From assembly GCA_005883445.1 (NCBI GenBank), contig VAZL01000008.1, positions 1 through 7,589 of the forward strand: a stretch of DNA of 7,589 nucleotides. Direction: 5' to 3'. Below the pieces are notes generated by a model. The model saw only the letters and a list, made by a program, of their open reading frames with translations, was not told the origin of the DNA and made no database searches. Positions 1 to 5,599 of the stretch are shown in pieces. This DNA comes from Alphaproteobacteria bacterium. GTDB lineage: Bacteria > Pseudomonadota > Alphaproteobacteria > Rhizobiales > Xanthobacteraceae. How positions within the stretch are numbered: the stretch's first letter is position 1; every line of letters starts with the position of its first letter. Both the position numbers and the translations under genes were made by a program.

Positions 1-1432
1 AAGTAAGCGGGTTCTTGAGCTCGTGCGCCACGTCGGCGGCGAATCTCTCAATCGCCTCGATGCGGGTATAGAGCGCGTCGGTCATGTCGCGCAGCGAGCC
101 CGACAGGTGCCCGATCTCGTCGCGCCGGTGGCTCAAATCGGGAATTTCCACGCGCGAGCGGATACGCCGGCGCACGAGTCGGGCGCTTTCCGCCAGCCGC
201 CGAACCGGACCGGCGATGGTTCCGGCGAGCAGGAACGACAGCACCACCATCACGCCGGCGGCGATGAGGAACACCTTGAAGATGGCGACGCGCTCGGCGC
301 CCACCATGTTGTCGATGTCGGCGCCCTGCGTCGACAGCATGAGGGCGCCGCGCACGGCGCGGAAGCGCTGCACCGGTACCGCGACCGACACGATGACTTC
401 GCCGCGATCGTTGATGCGCACCATGCTCGACTTGAAGCCCTGCAGTGCATTGCCGACCTCGCCGTAGGCCTTGCCGTTCTGCGGACCGAGCTCGTGATAG
501 AGCGGCAGCGTGCCGCGGCTGAACCAGGTGCGGATGGCGACGTAGCCGCGCTCGAGAACGCCGGGCTTCCGCGTCGGCGGCGGCAGGTCGAAGCGCAGCA
601 CGTCGTAGAGATTATGGCTGTCGAGGATGAGGACGCCGTCGCGGTCGTAGATGCGTGCGCGCGTATTTGTGGGAGAGACGAGGCGACGCAGCACGGGCGC
701 GACCCGCTCCGGATTGACCGGGAATTCGAGCCCCGAGAGTGCCTCCTCGGAGGGGCCGTAGCTCTGGCCCGCCTGCAGCTCGAGCAGCCGCTCGGCATCG
801 ATGGTGATGGTGTCGGTCTCCACCGTCGCGGAGGCGGCGACGGCGCCGGCGATGATTTCGCCTTGCACCAACAAGCTCTGGATGCGCGCATCGATCAGGC
901 CGGCGCGGAATTGGGAAAGATAGAGAACTCCGACCACCAGCGCGAGCAGGCCGGTGACGTTGAGAAAGACGATGCGCCGGCTCAGACTCGAAAAGGCGAC
1001 GCGAACGAAGAGGTGCCAGCCTCGCAACAATAGGTAAGCGATCTGTCGTCGCCCGGTTTTGGCGAGCGAGGGGCTCTCGTCGGGGTCCGCCTCAGCGGCG
1101 GTCTTGAGCATCTCCGACGCGCGCTGGCTGAGATTCGAGAAGGTCGCAACGACGAAGAGATGCCAGGCTTGCAATAGGTCAATGGAGCGCCGGAGCCCGG
1201 CCTTGGCGAACAGCAACGCGGTTTCGTCGAGCCGTTGCGGCGCGACGTCGCCCTCGAACATTTCAGCCGTTCGATTGTGCCGACTCAAGCGCGAGAAGGC
1301 GCTACGGACGAAGCGATCCCAGGCTTGCAATAGGTCCGCGAGCCGCCGTCCGCTTTTCGCAAACGATGAGCTGTCGCCGGGCCATTGCGGCGCGACGTCG
1401 GTCTTGAAGCTTTCCGGCGTTCGATTGAGCAC
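1..1432 (-). CDS. chvG: ChvG sensor histidine kinase, partial (3' end beyond the window)
   Basis: Inner-membrane sensor kinase of the ChvG/ChvI (ExoS/ChvI) two-component system, which in rhizobia and agrobacteria controls envelope, exopolysaccharide and acid-stress genes. The frame is open from the TGA at 1460-1462 to the left edge. With GTG 1432 as residue 1, the order is: repeated N-terminal segment (~1-151), TM1 (~154-172, after SLSRR), a periplasmic sensor region of ~210 residues opening with SQFRAGLIDARIQSLL, TM2 (~383-405), a HAMP-like linker, and the dimerisation helix ending in VAHELKNPLT with phospho-acceptor H470. The ATP-binding domain lies outside. Start is uncertain: ATG 1111 (residue 108) would give the ~45 residues before TM1 that I recall as usual in Bradyrhizobium ChvG, but its GGAG directly abuts the ATG; ATG 1261 and GTG 1432 also lack a well-spaced Shine-Dalgarno. 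It follows chvI on the same strand. Identity is firm from TM1 onward; the extension is inferred only from the open frame and the repeats. Confidence 0.9.
   Translation of the reverse strand, partial: MLNRTPESFKTDVAPQWPGDSSSFAKSGRRLADLLQAWDRFVRSAFSRLSRHNRTAEMFEGDVAPQRLDETALLFAKAGLRRSIDLLQAWHLFVVATFSNLSQRASEMLKTAAEADPDESPSLAKTGRRQIAYLLLRGWHLFVRVAFSSLSRRIVFLNVTGLLALVVGVLYLSQFRAGLIDARIQSLLVQGEIIAGAVAASATVETDTITIDAERLLELQAGQSYGPSEEALSGLEFPVNPERVAPVLRRLVSPTNTRARIYDRDGVLILDSHNLYDVLRFDLPPPTRKPGVLERGYVAIRTWFSRGTLPLYHELGPQNGKAYGEVGNALQGFKSSMVRINDRGEVIVSVAVPVQRFRAVRGALMLSTQGADIDNMVGAERVAIFKVFLIAAGVMVVLSFLLAGTIAGPVRRLAESARLVRRRIRSRVEIPDLSHRRDEIGHLSGSLRDMTDALYTRIEAIERFAADVAHELKNPLT
980..1426 (-). repeat. 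Three tandem ~150-bp repeats in the chvG 5' end
   Basis: Read on the minus strand, units run 1426-1277 (150 bp), 1276-1127 (150 bp) and 1126-980 (147 bp), all in the chvG frame. Each encodes a variant of one 49-50 residue pattern: a short acidic head (DVAPQ in units 1 and 2), then FAKxG or LAKTGRR, a hydrophobic helix (DLLQAW in units 1 and 2, YLLLRGW in unit 3), and an end reading AFSRLS, TFSNLS or AFSSLS. Exact 16-bp matches are shared at 1321-1336 and 1165-1180 (156 bp apart) and at 1385-1400 and 1235-1250 (150 bp apart); the difference between the two offsets is a two-codon indel. Unit 3 runs straight into TM1. The units have diverged but hold no stops or frameshifts. Confidence 0.85.
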
Positions 1433-1513
1433 GGTCAGTCTGCCGGTTGCGCCCCCACTTCAGGCCCCGCCGGCGTCGATCTTAGGCGGTCGAGCCTGCT
1501 CGCCAAACCGTCC

Positions 1514-1591
1514 CTAGTGTGGTGGATTTGAAGTTCCTACGGCCTTGCAGCAAACGTCGCATAGGAACTTCAAATCCAAAAACCACACTAG
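1514..1591. repeat. Long imperfect palindrome, hairpin element 1
   Basis: The outer arms CTAGTGTGGT (1514-1523) and its complement (1582-1591) flank inner arms of 16 bp, 1524-1539 and 1562-1577, around a 22-nt loop that contains TTGCAGCA. A 4-nt insertion (1578-1581) on one side bulges out of the otherwise perfect 10+16 bp stem. There is no T-run after the stem on either strand, so it is not a typical intrinsic terminator. The CTAG ends and the homology to the neighbouring hairpin suggest a dispersed REP- or MITE-like element; that reading is an inference. Confidence 0.85.
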
Positions 1592-1610
1592 TCATAAGTT
1601 TGCTCGTATC

Positions 1611-1670
1611 CCTCGATTCCGAAGTTCGCACCAGATTGTGCTGCAGGGCTTGCGAACTTCGGAATCGGGG
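1611..1670. repeat. Long palindrome, hairpin element 2, just after the chvI stop
   Basis: A perfect 17-bp stem (1614-1630 with 1651-1667) closes a 20-nt loop, and two further G-C pairs sit outside one mismatch. The outer end lies 8 bp beyond the chvI stop codon on the minus strand. Its reverse complement aligns with element 1: the same GAAGTTC stem core, the same GCC(T/C)TGCAGCA loop, and the same 54-bp span from inner arm to inner arm. The two are therefore inverted copies of one family. It may shape or protect the 3' end of chvI mRNA, but no U-tract follows. Confidence 0.85.
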
Positions 1671-1678
1671 CACGAGTG

Positions 1679-2380
1679 TCACATTTCTTTGAACCGATAA
1701 CCGACGCCATAGAGCGTTTCGATCATGTCGAAGTCGTCGTCGGTCCCCTTGAACTTCTTGCGCAGCCGCTTGATGTGGCTGTCGATCGTGCGATCGTCCA
1801 CGTAGACCTGGTCGTCGTAGGCGGCGTCCATCAGGGCGTTGCGGCTCTTCACCACGCCGGGCCGGCTCGCCAGCGCCTGCAGGATGAGGAACTCGGTGAC
1901 CGTGAGCGTCACCGGCTCGTTCTTCCAGGTACAGGTGTGGCGCTCCGGGTCCATGCGCAACAAGCCGCGCTCGAGCACCTTGGCGGCATCGGTCTCCTTC
2001 GGCGCGCTGCCGTCCTTCGGCGCCGAGCGGCGCAGAATCGCCTTGACGCGCTCGACCAGCAGGCGCTGCGAGAACGGTTTGCGGATGAAATCGTCGGCGC
2101 CCATCTTGAGGCCGAACAATTCGTCGATCTCCTCGTCCTTGGAGGTGAGGAAGATCACCGGCATGTCGGACTTCTGGCGCAGCCGCCGCAAAGTCTCCAT
2201 CCCGTCCATACGCGGCATCTTGATGTCGAGAATGGCGAGATCGGGCGGCGACGTCTTGAAGCCGTCGAGCGCGGACGCGCCGTCGGTGTAGGTCATGATT
2301 CGGTAACCTTCGGCCTCGAGCGCGATCGAGACCGAGGTCAAGATGTTGCGGTCGTCGTCGACGAGAGCGATGGTCGGCAT
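1679..2380 (-). CDS. chvI: ChvI response regulator (OmpR/PhoB type)
   Basis: Cytoplasmic response regulator phosphorylated by ChvG; binds DNA as a dimer. The product is 233 residues, the usual size. The receiver domain (~1-120) shows the acidic pocket D8-D10, phospho-acceptor D52 in LAILDIKMPRMDG, switch T79, F98 and K101 of the KPF motif. After a linker of about 20 residues comes an OmpR-type winged-helix domain (~130-233) with the recognition-helix region VDDRTIDSHIKRLRKKF and the closing YGVGYRF hairpin. I chose ATG 2380 (MPTIALVDDD) because it begins exactly where the receiver fold begins, with a purine-rich GGATAGGGG just upstream; an in-frame start at 2458 would add 26 unrelated residues. 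It is divergent from the HugZ-like gene and upstream of chvG, from which it is separated by ~250 bp (up to ~570 bp, depending on the chvG start) carrying two hairpins. No odd residues were seen. Confidence 0.96.
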   Translation of the reverse strand: MPTIALVDDDRNILTSVSIALEAEGYRIMTYTDGASALDGFKTSPPDLAILDIKMPRMDGMETLRRLRQKSDMPVIFLTSKDEEIDELFGLKMGADDFIRKPFSQRLLVERVKAILRRSAPKDGSAPKETDAAKVLERGLLRMDPERHTCTWKNEPVTLTVTEFLILQALASRPGVVKSRNALMDAAYDDQVYVDDRTIDSHIKRLRKKFKGTDDDFDMIETLYGVGYRFKEM

Positions 2381-2446
2381 GGAGCCCCTATCCCTGCATT
2401 CGCCCTGGAGACTGTGAAGCCCCCAAAGCAAGGCTGAAATGTGGCA

Positions 2447-2481
2447 AAACCCTGACAAACGCGTGATTCGTCAAAGGGTTT
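2447..2481. promoter_or_regulatory. Imperfect inverted repeat in the chvI/hugZ-like divergent intergenic region
   Basis: AAACCCTGAC (2447-2456) faces GTCAAAGGGTTT (2470-2481). The arms match as AAACCC(T)...GAC with two extra bases in the right arm, around a centre holding the palindrome ACGCGT (2459-2464). It lies 67 bp upstream of the chvI start and 99 bp upstream of the plus-strand gene start, a plausible place for an operator or overlapping promoters. I found no convincing -35/-10 pair for either direction (TTGACG on the minus strand has no matching -10). The 199-bp intergenic region holds nothing else I can support. Confidence 0.35.
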
Positions 2482-2579
2482 ACTAACATATCTCGCCCCG
2501 GCGATCCGCGCCAAGGCCCAGTTTGCCGCGCGCGCCGTGAGCGGAGGCGCTTGGTAACACCCTTCAGCGGAGAGTCCAA

Positions 2580-3305
2580 ATGCAGCCGACCCCCGATTTC
2601 AACCCCTCAGCCGCCGCCAAGAAGCTTCTGCGCGAGGGCCGCTCGGGAGCATTGGCCACCTTGATGCCCGGCGCGGGCGATCCTTACTGCTCGTTGGTCA
2701 ATGTCGCGACCGCGGCCGACGGGGCGCCCCTCTTGCTGATTTCGCGCCTTGCCGTGCACACCAAGAATATTCTCGCCGACCCGCGGGTCTCCCTCATGAT
2801 CGACGAGCGCAAGGAGGGCGATCCGCTGCAAGGCGCACGCGTCATGCTGATGGGATCCGCCGCCGCGACCGAGGATCCGGCCGCGCGCCGGCGCTATCTC
2901 GACCGCCAGCCGGAGGCGGAAATGTTCGCGGGCTTTGGCGACTTCGCCTTCTATCGGGTGACGCTCAAGGCCGCGCATCTGGTCGCCGGTTTCGGCCGCA
3001 TCGTCGACCTTAAGCCGCGGGACATTTTGACCGAGACCGGCGACGCCGCCGAACTTCTCGCGGCCGAGCCCGCGATTCTTGCCCACATGAACGGCGATCA
3101 CGGCGACGCGGTGCGGCTCTATGCCACCAAGCTTCTCGGCGCTCCCGACGGGGAATGGCGCTGCGTCGGATGCGACCCTGAAGGGCTCGAACTGCAACTC
3201 GACCGCACCGCATTGCGGCTGCCGTTTCCGCAGCGCGTGCACGCGCCCGATGCGCTGCGCGACCTGCTCAAGCAAATGGCCGAGCAGGCGCGGCGCGCGG
3301 CGTGA
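2580..3305 (+). CDS. HugZ-like FMN-binding split-barrel protein (PNPOx fold plus DUF2470)
   Basis: A 241-residue cytoplasmic protein with two domains. Residues ~10-145 form a pyridoxamine-phosphate-oxidase-like split barrel (GALATLMP near 23-30, then SLVNVA, LLLISRLAVHTKNI, PRVSLMID, and closing GFGR at 137-140). Residues ~155-235 form a DUF2470 domain with the HMNGDH motif at 169-174. This architecture is that of the HugZ/HutZ haem-utilisation family and of uncharacterised PNPOx-like proteins; true PNPOx enzymes lack the C-terminal domain. Haem degradation is possible, but no haem-uptake genes are nearby and family membership alone does not prove it. The start ATG 2580 is well supported by GCGGAGAG seven bases upstream. 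The gene is followed after 46 bp by the first esterase and is probably the first gene of a three-gene unit. Confidence 0.88.
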   Translation: MQPTPDFNPSAAAKKLLREGRSGALATLMPGAGDPYCSLVNVATAADGAPLLLISRLAVHTKNILADPRVSLMIDERKEGDPLQGARVMLMGSAAATEDPAARRRYLDRQPEAEMFAGFGDFAFYRVTLKAAHLVAGFGRIVDLKPRDILTETGDAAELLAAEPAILAHMNGDHGDAVRLYATKLLGAPDGEWRCVGCDPEGLELQLDRTALRLPFPQRVHAPDALRDLLKQMAEQARRAA

Positions 3306-3351
3306 CCGCGGCCATCACCATCGCCGGCAAAACGAGACGGGGAGGAACAGC

Positions 3352-4377
3352 ATGGGTCGTATGTTGATCGCCGCGGTCCTTGCGCTCGCGGCCCTGCCGG
3401 CGCGCGCGGGCGAGGACGACATCGTGCTGCGCGGCATGGGCTCGTTCCACGTCGGCGGACGCATCGCCGAGGTCAGCGGCAGGCCGGCGCGGGAGATCGT
3501 GCGGATCCCCGGCGGCCCGCCGTCGAAACTCGACCCCAACGGGGAGTTCATGGTCGAGCAGATGTACGTGCAGTACTTTCTGCCCAGGCACCGCAAGGGC
3601 AAGCTGCCGCTGTTGATGTGGCACGGCGGCGGTCTCACCGGCGTGACCTACGAAACCACGCCGGACGGCCGCGAAGGTTGGCTCAACCTGTTCGTCCGCA
3701 AGGGCTGGGATGTCTACGTCTCCGACGCGGTCGAGCGCGGCCGCGCGGGCTTTGCGAGTCCGGACGTGTGGCCGTCCGAGCCGATTTTTTTGAACTACGC
3801 GGACCCGTTCGAGCGCTTCCGCATCGGCGACGGCGAGGGCTCGTGGAACGCTGATTCGGCCAAGCGCAAGGTGCTGCCCGGAAACCAGTTCCCGGTGGAG
3901 GCCTACGACAATTACATGAAGCAGACGGTGCCGCGCTGGCTCTCCACCGACAAGGCGGTCGTCGACGCCTACCTCGCGCTGGTGGACAAGGTCTGCCCCT
4001 GCGTGCTGCTGCTGCACAGCCAGGGCGGCGCGTTCGGCTTCAAGGTCGCGGAGCAGCGCTCGGACAAGATCAAGGCGATCGTCGCGGTCGAATCGGCGAG
4101 CGCAGGCGACGTCGGAAAGGCGGCGGCGCTGAAGAACACGCCCACGCTGATGCTGTTCGGCGACCATGTCGACCAGCATCCACGCTGGGCGACGTACAAG
4201 AAAATCGATCTCGAATATGCCGCCGCGATACGCGCCGGCGGCGGAACCGTCGACGTGATCAACCTGCCCGACATCGGCATCAAGGGAAATTCGCACATGT
4301 TGATGCAGGACAAGAACAATGCCGAGATCGCCGATGTCATCCAGACATGGATGGTCGGGAAAGGCTTGGTCGAGTAA
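3352..4377 (+). CDS. Exported alpha/beta-hydrolase esterase, esterase-713 type, copy A
   Basis: A 341-residue predicted periplasmic esterase. Residues 1-19 are a signal peptide (basic start, hydrophobic LIAAVLALAALP, cleavage after ARA). The mature part opens with GSFHVGGR, and the oxyanion-loop motif WHGGGLTG is near 90-97, followed by ETTPDGREGW. The nucleophile is probably S223 in LLHSQGG, with E247 (VAVES) and H315 (GNSH) completing a Ser-Glu-His triad. The spacing (+24 and +92) equals that I recall for Alcaligenes esterase 713 (Ser206, Glu230, His298), a novel exported esterase, which is the basis for the family call. The nucleophile elbow has Leu, not Gly, two residues before Ser. CPC (215-217) could form a disulphide or bind metal. 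Start ATG 3352 has GGGAGGA in front; upstream in-frame codons lie inside the previous gene. Substrate unknown. Confidence 0.88.
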   Translation: MGRMLIAAVLALAALPARAGEDDIVLRGMGSFHVGGRIAEVSGRPAREIVRIPGGPPSKLDPNGEFMVEQMYVQYFLPRHRKGKLPLLMWHGGGLTGVTYETTPDGREGWLNLFVRKGWDVYVSDAVERGRAGFASPDVWPSEPIFLNYADPFERFRIGDGEGSWNADSAKRKVLPGNQFPVEAYDNYMKQTVPRWLSTDKAVVDAYLALVDKVCPCVLLLHSQGGAFGFKVAEQRSDKIKAIVAVESASAGDVGKAAALKNTPTLMLFGDHVDQHPRWATYKKIDLEYAAAIRAGGGTVDVINLPDIGIKGNSHMLMQDKNNAEIADVIQTWMVGKGLVE

Positions 4378-4430
4378 CCGCGTTCGGCGCTCGCAAGAGT
4401 TCCGATTTCGAACGGAGAAGGGAGGGCGCC

Positions 4431-5450
4431 ATGCGCCGCTTGGGTATTGCTTTGGCAGTCAGCCTCGCAGCAGGTTCGGCCTGGGCGCAGGGCAAGGAAC
4501 CCATTGCTTTACGCGACATGGGTTCGTTCCACGTCGGCGGGCGGGTCATCGAGATCACCGGCCAGCCGATCAAGGAGATCGTGTTCACACCCGGCGGTGT
4601 GCCCGCGAAGATGGATCCGAACGGCAAGTATCAAGTCGAGCAGACGTACGTGCAGTACTTCCTGCCGCAAAACCGCAGGGGCAGGCTGCCGCTCTTGATG
4701 TGGCACGGCGGCGGGCTCACCGGCGTGACCTACGAAACCACGCCGGATGGCCGCGAAGGCTGGCTCAGCTATTTCATCCGCAAGGGCTGGGACACCTATA
4801 TCTCCGACGCCGTGGAGCGCGGCCGCGCTGGTTGGACCGACACCTTCAAGGGCGACGCGCTGTCCTTGCCGCTGGGCGATCCGTGGGAGCGCTTCCGCAT
4901 CGGCCCGCCCGGTTCGTGGAACGACGACAAGGCCAAGCGCACGACCTATCCCGGCGCCCAGTTCCCGATCGAGGCCTATGCGCAGTTCATGAAGCAGGGC
5001 GTGCCGCGCTGGCTCACCACCGACGATCAGATCGTCGCCGCTTATATCGAACTCGTCGACAAGGTCTGCCCCTGCGTGGTCATGGTGCACAGCCAGTCGG
5101 GGACGTTCGGCTACAGGGTGCTGGAGGCGCGCCCCGATAAGGTCAAGGCGCTGGTCGCCGTGGAGCCGACCCTGGGCGGCGATCGCAACAAGGTCGACTC
5201 GATAAAGACCACGCCGATCCTCGTCGTTTACGGCGACAATGCAAAAGACCACCCGCGGTGGTCGAAGATCCGCCAGGGCGGCGTCGATTACGCCGCCGTT
5301 CTTAGATCCGCGGGCGGCAGCATCGACGTGGTCGACCTGCCGGACGTGGGCATCAAGGGCAATTCTCACATGATGATGATGGACAAGAACAACGCCGAGA
5401 TCGCCGACCTCATCCAAAAATGGTTGCTCGACAAAGGATTGGCGCAATGA
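4431..5450 (+). CDS. Exported alpha/beta-hydrolase esterase, esterase-713 type, copy B
   Basis: A 339-residue paralogue of the preceding gene, from which it is separated by 53 bp, so the pair arose by tandem duplication and is probably co-transcribed. The signal peptide is ~1-19 (GIALAVSLAAGSAWA, cut before QGKEP). The HGGGLTG oxyanion loop and ETTPDGREGW are identical to copy A. The candidate triad is S221 (VHSQSG), E245 (VAVEP) and H313 (GNSH), with the same +24/+92 spacing. The small residue after the nucleophile turn differs (HSQSG against HSQGG), and the cap region 134-165 is different and shorter, so the two copies may prefer different esters. CPC is conserved at 213-215. Start ATG 4431 follows AGAAGGGAGGG with good spacing. 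By eye about two thirds of positions match copy A. It ends 149 bp before pckA. Confidence 0.88.
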   Translation: MRRLGIALAVSLAAGSAWAQGKEPIALRDMGSFHVGGRVIEITGQPIKEIVFTPGGVPAKMDPNGKYQVEQTYVQYFLPQNRRGRLPLLMWHGGGLTGVTYETTPDGREGWLSYFIRKGWDTYISDAVERGRAGWTDTFKGDALSLPLGDPWERFRIGPPGSWNDDKAKRTTYPGAQFPIEAYAQFMKQGVPRWLTTDDQIVAAYIELVDKVCPCVVMVHSQSGTFGYRVLEARPDKVKALVAVEPTLGGDRNKVDSIKTTPILVVYGDNAKDHPRWSKIRQGGVDYAAVLRSAGGSIDVVDLPDVGIKGNSHMMMMDKNNAEIADLIQKWLLDKGLAQ

Positions 5451-5475
5451 ACGCGTGCGCTGCTGCGGCGCAGCA

Positions 5476-5503
5476 TTGACAGCCGCGCGAGGCCAATTAT
5501 AGG
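5476..5503 (+). promoter_or_regulatory. Candidate sigma70 promoter of pckA
   Basis: TTGACA (5476-5481), a perfect -35 consensus, is followed after 16 bp by TATAGG (5498-5503), which matches four of six -10 positions. It lies between the end of esterase B and the pckA start, leaving an untranslated leader of about 90 nt. It suggests pckA is transcribed independently of the esterase unit. Based on sequence match only. Confidence 0.5.
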
Positions 5504-5599
5504 TCGCGGGATCGAGCGGCGGGCGCTATCATTAAGCCTTCCAGATATGGCGACGGGGAGTCGATCCGGCGGCCGCCGGCTGCGTCGTGGAGGTCTTTC

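Noticed and set aside
23..1033. Long plus-strand open frame (336 codons)
   Set aside because: It is antisense to chvG. The minus strand encodes a clear ChvG with TM segments and an H-box, while the plus frame is His/Arg/Asp-rich shadow sequence with no start signal.
980..1440. Repeats considered as a CRISPR array
   Set aside because: The ~150-bp units are degenerate throughout and contiguous, and keep a reading frame; there is no short repeat/unique spacer alternation.
1514..1670. Hairpins read as intrinsic terminators
   Set aside because: No U-tract follows either stem on either strand, and the loops are long and conserved.
3268..4296. Long minus-strand open frame (342 codons), with similar ones at 4509-5447 and 5366-6376
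   Set aside because: They mirror the two esterases and pckA in GC-rich DNA, lack ribosome binding sites and have shadow-like composition.
4319..5140. Plus-strand open frame overlapping both esterases
   Set aside because: It is a +1 shadow of esterase B; the true frame has signal peptide, Shine-Dalgarno and triad.
5456..5475. Small GC hairpin (GCTGC/GCAGC) after esterase B as terminator
   Set aside because: The stem is only 5 bp and has no T-run; it runs directly into the candidate pckA -35 box.
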